Below are positions 53,876-64,000 of a stretch of DNA of 64,000 bases, piece after piece (the first letter of the stretch is position 1; every line of letters starts with the position of its first letter). Source of the stretch: Periplaneta americana (taxonomy: Eukaryota; Arthropoda; Insecta; Blattodea; Blattidae); assembly GCF_040183065.1 (NCBI RefSeq), contig NC_091119.1:63660392-63724391 (forward strand), given 5' to 3'. The notes below the pieces were generated by a model that saw only the letters and a list, made by a program, of their open reading frames with translations, was not told the DNA's origin and did no database searches. The translations under genes and the position numbers were made by a program.

Positions 53876-54839
53876 TGAGTTCAATGAGAAAATTTGCTGT
53901 AAACAAATGACATGGTGACCTGTTCTGTGACATCATATATTGGTTACCGTAACTTACAACGTTTGTAAGCAAACACACCAAAAATATCGTTCTGAAGTTT
54001 ATTTTATCATTATGCAGTATACTACAATAATCAAGTTCGATATTTTGTTAGGTATAGATATTTCTGTTTGTCTGTCTGTCTGTCTGTAACAGCTTCCTAG
54101 TCTAGAATAGCTAATTACAAATTTTGATCGTTCTATGATCTGTCCATTACCTCTGGAACTTTGGCTTTCCTTGTTGGGAACCTGACTTCTTGTTACAGTG
54201 AGTCCAAATGGAACTTTTTGAGGAGAAGAATTCTAGGCCGTGTTTTCTCGGTAGACTGCTGTTTACTACAATTTTTATGCTTAATTTATAGTCGATTTCA
54301 TCAACAGTGCAGTAGTTAGGGAAAGTACTCCATGTATCTTTCCAGAAGATGAGCTCTACACAATGACATTCATACAGTGAACATTCTACGAAGCAAATAA
54401 TGATGGCCATCCCTGAAATTGGTGCCTACATCTGAGTGTTTGGAGAAGGCATCATACAAAAATATTTTGTTAAAAGTCATGATTTACTCACCATTTCCCT
54501 ATTGCTTGTCTTCACTACACCTTGAACAGGAAGCTGTCCCAAGTGTAATAGTATAGACTGTATATTGTTGTGGGCTTACTGCAAAAAGTCCGTAACTATA
54601 TAGGAAAGCAGCGAGATCAACTTTTTCCAGTAAGCTCATGATACATGTATTCCCTTTGGAGCCATATCTTTCCTTAATTAAAAACTCTTAGTAATCATTG
54701 TGGTTCTCTGCATATACTAACTTCTGACTTAATAGATTCTTACGAGATGGATATAAATTTGCAAATAGAAATGGCTTTGAAGAAGGGTAATCATGACTAA
54801 CCTTTTACCCTAAATTGCAGTTTTATAGGTTGCTACATA
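53876..54839. other. Downstream of AOAH, nothing recognised
   Basis: A short CTGT run occurs at about 54067-54089. The open frame on the minus strand at 54147-54410 has no recognisable motif. Confidence 0.4.
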
Positions 54840-55386
54840 CAGGGTGGAAGTGAAATAGACTTGCAGATTTTCAGAGCGAATCGCTCATGTTGTATGTAAC
54901 AAAAAACTATAATATCATATTAGTGGAAAGTTCATAGTTTTTTTTTATAAAAAAATGTTTTTTTCCCAGATATTTAACAACCTCTTATTCAGTAACTATT
55001 GAGAGTAGAATCATGATTTTTTATCCATATGGATAGGAAAACTAATGAAGAATAATTTATCCCTCTGGCTTATTTCAATAGTGTGGGCGGTTTTCGTGTA
55101 AATTTAATTTTAAAAACCTCTAAATTCAAGCCACTGACAATGCGAGTTGGTTGCAACACAGCACTAGAAAACAGCTCATCTAGCGAAACACACCGAGTTC
55201 ATTGACCTCTTACATCTGTATCACGAGAAGATTATATTAGCGGCTATGTTGCCAGACTGCTGAAACTTCCAATTCAATTTTCTAATCAACCGTGCATTTA
55301 ATCACAAAACATAATATAGGTTTTCTATTCATTTCAGAGTAACCTATCGCCCTTTCAATCTGCAAGATTATTTCAATTCCACTCTG
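54840..55386. mobile_element. Non-autonomous mariner-like element, 547 bp, TA duplication
   Basis: CAGGGTGGAAGTGAAATAGA and, inward from the right, CAGAGTGGAATTGAAATAAT; both continue CTTGCAGATT-like. TA is on each side. No transposase frame is present. Confidence 0.82.
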
Positions 55387-55671
55387 TATATTTGTATATG
55401 GTAAATTATGGACAGTTTCTTATTATTTTTATCTTGTTTCTATTATCTTTTCAATTTTATCCCCTTTTAAACTTCATTAAAATTTTTAAATTCTCATGAA
55501 GTAAAATCTGTTTCGAAGAAAGCATTGGTTGTTCACGGAAATGCTATGTATGAGGACCATTCGGAAAGTAAGGGCTGATCAACCATTAAACATAAAATGT
55601 GAATGAAATGGTTTATTATAACTGAGCTTTACTTACAACCATTATTTATTTGTCTTTGCATGCACCATAAT

Positions 55672-55920
55672 AGGCGCCTTGGTAGCTTAGGTGCCAGAGC
55701 ATTGACATACAATGACTGTGAACCCAAGATTGAATCTGGAGTCAATGACAGAGTTGTATTTGTGGTAAACAAAGCCAGAGTTCTTCCGTTTCCTCCACCA
55801 TTCCACTGTTACTCTTCATTTCAGTATTCTTTATCATCATTTCAGTAGTATTTACTGAAAATGGCGTAGTGTGATATGGTGCAAGTATTGTGACAGGTGT
55901 ACAAATGGCAGCAGTCTGAG
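55672..55920 (+). mobile_element. tRNA-derived SINE (family C)
   Basis: GCGCCTTGGTAGCTTAGGTG (A box), AAGATTGAATCTGGAG (worn B box), GTTGTATTTGTGGTAAACAAA, then GTTCTTCC.TTTCC and a body ending GGTGTACAAATGG. The copy at 57684 shares the whole order. Confidence 0.75.
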
Positions 55921-56345
55921 GAGGTATACTTTCGGGGGAGGGGATGGAAGAGCACTCCAGAGAGACTCTTTATCAGACCTTTAAGCCTACATGGCTGAAT
56001 CGACAAATGACATCACATAGTTGATTCATGAATTCTACAAATAAAGTAACCATTCGTACTTAAGCAATCATTTCTGAGTAGAGTGGTAAGGCACAGTAAG
56101 CCGATTCATGGCATAAGGGTTTAGCCTTCGGACCTCTACTTCGTATAAAAAAGCACTATGGTAATTCAGATATCTGTCAGTGTGGTACAAGCTTTATCAA
56201 AGAAATTTGTTACCAGTGAAGATGTTAATTCTTCATCAAATGCTGAGAAGTTGTTGATATAAGGAGAAACTGTTTTCGGTGATACAAAAAAAGAGGTGTT
56301 AATTGCTAGAAATCAGATCGAGGTTGTATCACAGTCTAATATATA

Positions 56346-56497
56346 CAGTCACGAAGCTTAATACGTAGTAAATATGCATCCATAGATAATTGCTAACCAC
56401 TAGGATTGTTACTATCGCCTCATTACGGACAATGCGAAATAGTACCTGCACAGTCTATTGTTTCTAGTACCCTCATAAACTCAAGCTTCGTGACTGT
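56346..56497. mobile_element. Short MITE with ACAGTCACGAAGCTT termini
   Basis: CAGTCACGAAGCTT at the left is inverted to AAGCTTCGTGACTG at the right, with TA next to the left end. It is about 152 bases. A worn terminus of the same kind occurs near 58862 (CTCAAGCTTCGTGATATTG). Confidence 0.82.
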
Positions 56498-56677
56498 GGT
56501 TGTACGGTGATTTGGCTGAGGATGTCCCACTAAAACGTCAGAGCAACTCAAAACTGCTTTCACGTCGTGTTTGATTGCCAACTGCAACTTCAGAACACAG
56601 TTTTCTCGATTGTTTCCTCATTTTCAACCAATATTTCTCCTATATATCTTGATTACACAACTTTTAACACTATATCA

Positions 56678-56853
56678 CTTCGGAATATGTATTATATGTC
56701 TTTCTAGTGTTAAATTCTATCGTACCTGGTTAACATGTTTCGGCCTGTTATGGGCTTTCTTCTGAAGTTCTGAAGAAGGCACATAACAGGCCGAAACATG
56801 TTAACCAGGTAGGATAGAATTTAACACGAGAAAGACATAATACATATTTCGAA
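56678..56853. repeat. 176-bp palindrome carrying the module shared with 32485
   Basis: TTCTATCGTACCTGGTTAACATG...TTCGGCCTGTTATG pairs with CATAACAGGCCGAA...AACCAGGTAGGATAGAA. The arms are about 85 bases, with a tiny loop at TTCTGAAGTTCTGAAGAA. The outer left edge belongs to the 53-bp module at 56641-56693. Confidence 0.9.
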
Positions 56854-56859
56854 CCCAAT

Positions 56860-57683
56860 ATTTCTCAGTGACAAAGAATCAAACGAGTGAAAGTAAAACA
56901 TGATTTCCTACTGATTCTCTTCAACATAGTCAGTAATACTCGACTAGCCATTACTTCCTGAGTGTTCCTGGTATATTATGCTTTCCTGTAATGAGTTTTT
57001 ATTTTTTATTTTATTTTCATTTAATTTTGCTTTCAACTGCAGGGGCTTTTCGCTGCGTCATATTCTGGTCATTAGGGAGGAATGAAAGATCTGTATATAG
57101 GTGAAGGCGGTTGGAATGCAGCTCTCTTCATGTGTAAAGGGTAGAATTACTACATATTACAGTAGATATTAAGAAGCAGGAAGCCAAATAAATATTTATT
57201 CTTGTTAATTGTAGCTTTAATGAAGCAGGAAGATAGTGAGGTCACTACTGAGGATGCATTAGTTTCATTGAATGTTTATCAGTTCATCATTTAAAGAAGT
57301 ACTCTCTAGTTTAAAAGTGAGCCAACTATATGAAAACATAATGATTATAAAGAAGAGGTTGGTTGAACCATTTTATTTCTGCTGCCAATAAAATGGTGAG
57401 AAGCACGATATTTTGAAGGTTATATTTTTCTTTGTTTTAAGGTGAATTGTGAAAAACAAATTCTACCCATTGAACCTGTTACAGAAATACAAACCTGATT
57501 ACTGTTTATAATGAGTAGAATTCTTCTCCTGTCTCTCTCTTACTGAAGAGGTCATGTTTTCTATTAGATGAGTTATCAAAACCTGTATTGACCACAATCA
57601 ATCAATCAATTGATTCTATAAATTGTAACCATGTTCACGATTAAAAGTGAAATGTTCATGTCGCCTTTTTTAGATCAGTTGAC
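56860..57683. other. Downstream region, nothing recognised
   Basis: AT-rich with no coding signal. AATCAATCAATCAATTGATT at 57598 is a short repeat. Confidence 0.4.
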
Positions 57684-57935
57684 AGAACACTGGCTTACGA
57701 TTACTGCAGACCCAGTTCGAATCCTGGTGATGGTGGAGTCATATTTGTGGTGAACAAAGCCAAATTTCCTGAGGTTTTTTCTCGGTGTTCTTCCACTTTC
57801 CTTCATCATTCCACCATCACTCTCCAATTCAGTAATTATTATCATAATTGTAATAGTGTACACTCAGAATGGTGCAGCATGATGTATTATGAAAGGTGTA
57901 CAGATGACATCACCGCACAGTTGAGTCACAATATC
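57684..57935 (+). mobile_element. tRNA-derived SINE (family C)
   Basis: GGCTTACGATTACTGCAGAC head, CAGTTCGAATCCTGGTG box B, GTCATATTTGTGGTGAACAA, then TTTTCTCGGTGTTCTTCCAC and a body ending GGTGTACAGATGACATCACC. Confidence 0.78.
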
Positions 57936-60900
57936 TACATAAGTACAATCATTCGGACTTCAAAAATCATTTCCAGTATAGGAATGATAAAAATAAGACC
58001 ACTAGAAGCTGCAGTGCTAGCCTTCGCATCCCTTCTCCACCAAAGGGAGAGGAAGGAAAGTTTATACCATGAATCAATAGACACTCGAAATGGTGACTGT
58101 AAGCATGACTCTCATATTCAGAATAGTCTGTTTCTTGAAACGAAATGGAGTTCAAAGTTCTTCACATAAAAAGTTAAGAAATAATTTTTAAGTTGTTTTT
58201 CTGCTCAGTGTATTACATAATGACTTGAGGAAAAGCCTGTAATTGAACACCATTTAGGTCTAACTTTTCTACACTTAAGTGTTATTCTCTTTTCTTTTCT
58301 AACCATCACAGATCTGGTCACGTGAAATTTCACCACTAATAATTGAAACAGCATATTGTTGTTTTTCTTAGAAGCTGGATAATCCTGAAACTTCATAGGA
58401 AATTTTCTGCAACACTTCCTGAAGATTAGTTGATGAAGTTCTCATTAATAAAACTTTGCTCTAGTGTCTTCTGTTGCCGCAGGTAATAAGAATATAATGT
58501 TGACAGATAGAGGCACCTTAAATTGGGACATGTTTTCACATCTTATGATATGATATATTTATAAATAATGTATTGTAGACTTCATCAGCAGAAGAAAAAT
58601 TTCAGTCTGAACCTCTTCTCAGAAAGTCGCCATTGTTTTGCCTCATTTAAATCAAAAGACATTTAAGAAATCTGTAATTTTACACTATTGGCAGACACAA
58701 GTATCGGCATAAGAGCAAAATCTGCCTGAAGCCAGAGATAAATGCATAACGACTGAATTACAATAGGCACTGTATACAGAAATTATTCAGAGCTATGCAT
58801 TTTTCAGCTCCCACTTTCCCCACTCCTTCCATCTAGGATAGTAAGACAGCTATAATCCGCATTTCAGTCTCAAGCTTCGTGATATTGTACGCAAAAGCAA
58901 GGCATAATGCATCCTCAGCAGTGGAGAAGAGATCTCCGAACTCCTTTTACAACTTTAGATACGTTTATTTTTTTACTGTCTCGTCTCATTCTGAAATGTC
59001 TTTGGTACCTGCAGGATATGTGATGATCCATGAAAGAGTCAATATTGGAGTCCTTGTTGTGTGAAATGTATTTTTCATTAATCCTCTAGTGTAAGTACTA
59101 ATAAAGAGAAAGATCTTTCTACTGTTTTTGCATACATTTCATAAAAAATTTACATTTTAACTTTTTCATTATGTATTTTATGTATAAGAAAAAGAATTGG
59201 GGTGATGCAAAAATTGTTAGAGATTGTTTTTTTCCATATACAAGAAAGTGGTTTTCAGAATTCTCAACTAGTGAATGAATTTTAGTCGTATGCAGTACTA
59301 ATGAGTAGTGAGTCAGTTCACTTGTAATTTACGTGAAATATAATCTTTGTTACTACAAAATGGCGATTTATTAAAAATCAGCTTTTATTATTTATACAGG
59401 CTGTTTCAAAAGTGATGGTAAAAATTTAGGGTTTAATTTGTATCATCTCGGGGGGGTTGGATTTGCTTGCTTTTTCCCCTCTGGAATTAAACCCATCCGA
59501 GCTTTGTCAGTCTTATTAAGTACACAGAAGATGCCTTTCTTGGAAATAACGAAACAACATTTTTGGCAGGCTCCTATGATTTTCACGTAACTATACTTGG
59601 CATCAGAAAGGGTCGCAATGTACCCCTCCCAAAAAGGCTCGATTTTCTTGGGCATTGCTGCTGTGAGACACCGTGCACTCTGACTTTGAGCTCACTCACT
59701 ATTGGTCTGTCACCTTTCGCCACAGTTCAGCTGTTATGTGACTCCTGACGTACATGACGTCATTCAAAGTCATTTCCAGAGATCGAAAACAACCTTCCGT
59801 AGTGTTATTGTTTTCCTCCATTTTAAATGCATGTCTGCGGCGCATAAGTTTTCACACTTTGTACAATGGATGACGTAGAAAAGGGCAGGGCTTTCCTGCT
59901 AGTCTGCACATGGCGGGTACCGTGTTATATATACTGTGGGTCTACAATATATTGAAATAATTTCTAATCTTTTTCTATTTATAAAATCAGTATTTAGAAG
60001 TGGTATGAATGTTAAAATACATTAGTGGTTGAGACTATTTCCTTTAAATTGTAAATCGTTCTTTCACTGTTCACCCATGTATAAAATGGTGTTACAAGGG
60101 ATGGTAAATTCTTGGGACAGTAAGCCCCGTTACTCGTATTATCTGTTTCCTTGCTATATGCATACCCTCTGGTTTAAGCCTTACTTGGACTGAAACAGCA
60201 ATGAAATGTATAAATACTTCTGTATATAATTATCCTTAGTCAAACATGGTTTTCCATTTAGATGCTGTGTAACTTATCTCATGTGTCAATTTATGCTCGG
60301 TCATGAAGAAGATCTGTGGCTTTGTTTTGAACTGAATCACTGTTGTGTGTTTTTCATTTTAATTAAACATTACTGAAAACCATTATATTTCATGTGTTCC
60401 CAGATAAATCAACTCTCATGTACCAAGTATGAACAAAATCTGACATAGTTCAGGAGACATCTCTGTAGAAAGATGAACAGAATGCTCAAAACCACTTTTT
60501 CAGTATTAGGATGCTGAAAACATGTATTTTAGCGAAATCAATTTTGTTATAGCATCACAATACTTTCTCTTAATACTTCGTATATTGAGAAAGTAAAATT
60601 TGAATTCTTTTGAAAGAAATAAAATGTATGACACCAATTTTTTTTAATGTGTACGTCATATAAAAGCAGACTCTGGTTTGTTTAAATTACAACATTTGCT
60701 TCAATTCTTATTGTGATACTATGTGAGATTATTGTGCAGTGTTCCATGGGGTTGAGGAATAGAACATTGTGATGCAACAGAAGGAAAAATCTTAACAATA
60801 TATAAGAAAGGTAGGTTCAGTCTCATGGAACATTATAAAAAGTAAATTAATTGTAAATATTGTATGTTACATAATGAAGAATGTTATTCATTATTAATAT

Positions 60901-61226
60901 TTTAAACTAGTTTGTTTCTTCTTAGGAGGATGTCTAGGGCCTATATGCTCCAGCTTTTGGAGAACCCTGTAGATCCATGACTATGTTGTGCAACGAAAGG
61001 AATAAATCAATTTCGTTACCTTGACTTTTGTCTCCCAATGGATTCGTAAGTGTAGGCTTACCTGAAGGTACATAGGCCTGATTATCCAGCCTAAACAGCA
61101 CTGAAGATGAACCAGATAACGGAAATTGGTAGATAAGCAAGAACACTATTTAAATATTGTTTTCTAAAATTGATTGCTATAACATTAATGTTGGCTCATC
61201 AGCATTCAGACTTTTCTTTATATCAC

Positions 61227-61274
<48 letters not shown>

Positions 61275-62055
61275 GGGAACAGTTCAACAAATTAAAAACT
61301 CAATTGAAAAGTTGAGAAATCAAATCTGAAAATAAATATACTGCCTAGGTTGGATAATCTGAAGTACCGGATAACTGAGATACTGAATCAAGGCAGCCAG
61401 AGAATGTGTCCTAGCTGTTACTGTGTGGAAAAGTCACACTCCTTACTTTTTCAACATGGTTAGAAAAATAGCTATGCTTAATGCGAACTGATATAGTGAT
61501 GGTGGAAATTCGGCAACATCGTAAGTTTCCTTGGCAACCTACAGCAATGCACTTAAGGAAATGATTGCAGAAATGAGGTCATTCTTCTGTTTGCCCACGT
61601 GGAACTGCACTTGCCAGCATATAAAGCTGTTAGACACACTCTCTGACCAGCTGGATGTGTGTGTCCTCCCCCCCCAAGATATGTCTCTCTGCTATGGTTG
61701 GTGTGTAATTTTTACGTTATTCTTGCTTATTTTAGTTTTTGTATTTCTTTTCTCAAAGAATTACATTTTAAAAAGTGGTCAGTTTTCGTGACAGAGTTCG
61801 AATTTTTATGTTTCATAGCAATTAGAATTCAGTAATTTGTAGGGTTACCATACATTCTCATTTTCCCGGATATATTATCCTCATTTTCAAAATCAACGCG
61901 AATGTGTGGAAATTGGACCTGTTCATTTAATTTTTTTAATTGCTCGAAATTTAAACAATGGGAGCTAAAACATGCCTTGAATTTAATTCACGAATCAGGA
62001 GCATGAGTGACTGAAATTTGATTGAACAGTGAAGTTCATTCTTGTAGTTTTTATG
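57936..62055. other. Downstream region, mostly unassigned
   Basis: No gene is recognised. A 70-codon minus-strand frame at 59443-59655 (PFWEGYIATLSDAKYSYVKI) follows TACAGGCTGTTTCAAAAGTG, which looks like a transposon terminus. I cannot name it. A T-run lies at 61229-61271. An 86-codon plus frame at 61531-61791 ends in a hydrophobic stretch but has no other support. Confidence 0.35.
61229..61271. repeat. 43-base poly(T) run
   Basis: Uninterrupted T. It could be the poly(A) tail of a minus-strand retrocopy ending here, but I see no recognisable retrocopy to its right. Confidence 0.95.
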
Positions 62056-62068
62056 TATTTCTATATAC

Positions 62069-62590
62069 TACTACTACGATGGCATCACAGCCCAAAGTCG
62101 AGCCTTAGCCTCCTTAATTTTCTTCCTCTAATTGCTCCTGTCCTGTGCTAATCTCCTCCAGGCAGTCGTTCGGAGACAGTTCTGAGAATCGATCATTACC
62201 GCATCTATCCACCTATTTTTTAGGTCTTCCAATTGGTCTTTTACCATGTATTTTCCCTTCTAAGATCTTCTTTGGTATTCTGTTTCCTTCCATCCAATAG
62301 ACATGTCCAGCCCATTCAAGCCTCCTTAATTTGATGAAAGTAACAATATCGAAACTTCTGTATAATTTATATAGCTCGTTATTATAACATATTCTCCATT
62401 GCATATTTTCTTGCACTTGTCCAAAAATTCTTCTGAATATTTTGCGCTCAAATATACCTAGTTTAGCTTCTGTCTCCTTAGATAATGTCAAAGTTTCACT
62501 TGCATAACAGCGAATACTTCTAATAATTGTTTTGTATATTTTAAGTTTTGTTTCCTTGTGCACACAGATTTCAGTATTCCATTTAATGTA
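62069..62590 (-). mobile_element. 5'-truncated LINE with 13-bp target-site duplication
   Basis: Minus-strand frame: KETKLKIYKTIIRSIRCYAS, LGIFERKIFRRIFG, LRRLEWAGHVYWMEGNRIPK, KRPIGRPKK, then, after a stop, WIDAV..D and EAKARLWAVMPS. This is the C-terminal tail of a LINE reverse transcriptase. The element ends in a short GTA-type tail. TATTTCTATATAC flanks it at 62056-62068 and 62591-62603. Confidence 0.9.
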
Positions 62591-62603
62591 TATTTCTATA
62601 TAC

Positions 62604-63179
62604 ACACATTATAATAATTTAGGAATTAGGTATCAAAACTTGGAGCATATTAAATATTTGACTTCACTTTAATTGTCTGAAATTGAAACTTTGCCTCAAT
62701 GTATGAATTTGTATTTGCAAGATGTTTAGGGGTTGGTGTCCTCATTTTTATGTAACCCTAGTAATTTAATATTATAGGCCTAGCCATGATATCAGCAGTA
62801 TATGCAGTATGACTTCTGTACAGAGGTTAGCAACTTAATTATATTTATTAGGTTCTATGAGAGCTGTCAATCGACTAGAAAGTTTGATTGGTTAACTGAA
62901 TGCATTTCATCAATTAATCGACCAGTTAATCGGATTTTAAACAGTGTAAGTTTGAACAAAAACACCTAATATCACTTTGTAATAATTTCATAGCAGTATG
63001 CTATAAAGAAAAACACAGTTCTTCACAGATATTTTTAATTTCATTCATGTATATCGCAAATAATTATTAAGAAGGAATTGGCACTGATGATGTATACCGA
63101 AAAAACAAAAGGTTTCAGTTTATACTTATTTAAAGGCTCATCTTTTTGCTCCAGGTAAACACGTCAATATATTGAATAA
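62604..63179. other. Nothing recognised
   Basis: AT-rich. TCGACTAGAAAG, AATCGACCAGTTAATCGG and similar words near 62870-62935 form only weak inverted repeats. Confidence 0.4.
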
Positions 63180-63295
63180 TTTCGAGGGAAAAATTGTTCC
63201 GGGACTGGGTATCGAACCCGGGACCTTTGGTTTTAACGTACCAACGCTCTACCAACTGAGCTACCCGGGAACTTACGAGACTCCGATCCAATTTT
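63180..63295 (-). mobile_element. tRNA-derived SINE (family E)
   Basis: On the minus strand: CCCGGGTAGCTCAGTTGGTA, GAGCGTTGGTACG, then GTCCCGGGTTCGATACCCAG and GGAACAATTTTTCCCTCG. Both internal promoter boxes are excellent, but the anticodon arm has an 8-base loop and the acceptor stem does not close cleanly, so it reads as a SINE head and not as a working tRNA. Confidence 0.75.
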
Positions 63296-64000
63296 TCCCT
63301 CTATATCCACAGACCTCAAAGTGGGCTGAGAACCGTCAAGCAACCAACATTGAGTGCACATTAACTCTGTGTGACTTAAATTGTGGTTTTCTGTTAATGA
63401 ACAGTGACGTGTATTATGCAAATCAAGCTTTCAGGTATAACTCCCTGTAAAGTTGATTTGAATAATTTCAGTTTATGCAATTTATTGCATTTCGGAAAAA
63501 AATTCAGAGAGCTACAGTGCTTTCAAGTACCGGCATTTGTAGAGTTCTCGGTTCTAGCACACGTTTCTTCCTCATATCAGGTTCAGAGAAAACTACAATC
63601 TCATTTTTTAGAGAAATAATTCTGCTTCAAGCACAAAAATTCTGCGTCAAAAGAAGTGCTTAGAATTAAGATTAAAACTGGTGACTCTATAAGACATATT
63701 TTACTAAATAACACTGTAATTATAATCTAGAACATAAGATGTTATTGTAAATGGGGTAATTTTTCTTTTTAATAACAATTAGATTTAAATACTAACTGTA
63801 TGAGCCACTCAGACGAGTGGCGACACAAGCATTTATTCAGCCTTTTGGTCTCACCACAGGAAGGTAATCTAACAAAATATTGAAAAACAATGCTATATCA
63901 CAAGGATCAAGACAGTGATCACAAGACAGTGGTGCTTGGTTCATGTCTTGGTCATTGTTGTGATTCTTGTTATGAGCCTTATCGTGGTCCTTGGCATGGT
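63296..64000. other. Right end of window, nothing recognised
   Basis: AT-rich. The last 90 bases are rich in TCTTGGT/TGGTCATTG words with no fixed period. Confidence 0.4.

Noticed and set aside
61229..61271. Poly(T) run as proof of a processed retrocopy
   Set aside because: No coding or repeat body follows it on the expected side, and no flanking duplication was found.
61531..61791. 86-codon frame with a hydrophobic end as a small membrane protein
   Set aside because: No homology I recognise, no splice or promoter support, and AT-rich surroundings make a hydrophobic frame likely by chance.
63200..63275. Possible functional tRNA gene on the minus strand
   Set aside because: A and B boxes are good, but the anticodon loop has 8 bases, the acceptor stem does not close, and SINE-like sequence follows.

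Overview
The window is animal nuclear DNA, AT-rich and full of transposons, with two genes split by GT-AG introns. tRNA-derived SINEs and LINE fragments of types I associate with cockroaches (Periplaneta-like) point to Blattodea. That placement is from memory of the repeat families and is moderate in confidence; an insect or at least arthropod origin is safer.

Left part, minus strand (947-8136): the first five coding exons of a probable NPEPL1-type M17 leucyl aminopeptidase. The gene runs off the left edge before its last metal-binding block. Its introns hold a 3 kb pogo/Tigger-like DNA transposon (1628-4609), two tRNA-derived SINEs with target-site duplications (5728-5979 and 7315-7576) and a hAT-like remnant.

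About 3.7 kb separates the two start codons (8136 and 11872). The genes are arranged head to head, and the gap holds a foldback element and a SINE-related composite.

Centre, plus strand (11872-53275): a complete ten-exon acyloxyacyl hydrolase (AOAH) gene. The splices join in phase into 570 codons. The product has a signal peptide, a six-cysteine saposin-B domain and a GDSL-type lipase domain with Ser254 and Asp522/His525. In other animals this enzyme removes secondary acyl chains from bacterial lipopolysaccharide. The introns carry almost all of the 41 kb span: a frameshifted retrocopy on the opposite strand (17525-19640), a mariner-like element split by a hAT with an 8-bp duplication, a polypyrimidine satellite, LINE ORF1 and RNase H fragments, Tigger copies, 1 kb inverted repeats around a LINE reverse transcriptase, and a tandem SINE-like array.

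Right part (53276-64000): 3' flank of AOAH with several MITEs, palindromes, SINEs and one LINE 3' end with a clear target-site duplication. I recognise no further host gene there.

The two genes are both hydrolases, but I see no evidence for a shared pathway beyond their divergent layout. The most notable biology is an intact AOAH gene in an insect-like genome and the density of self-complementary DNA inside its introns.
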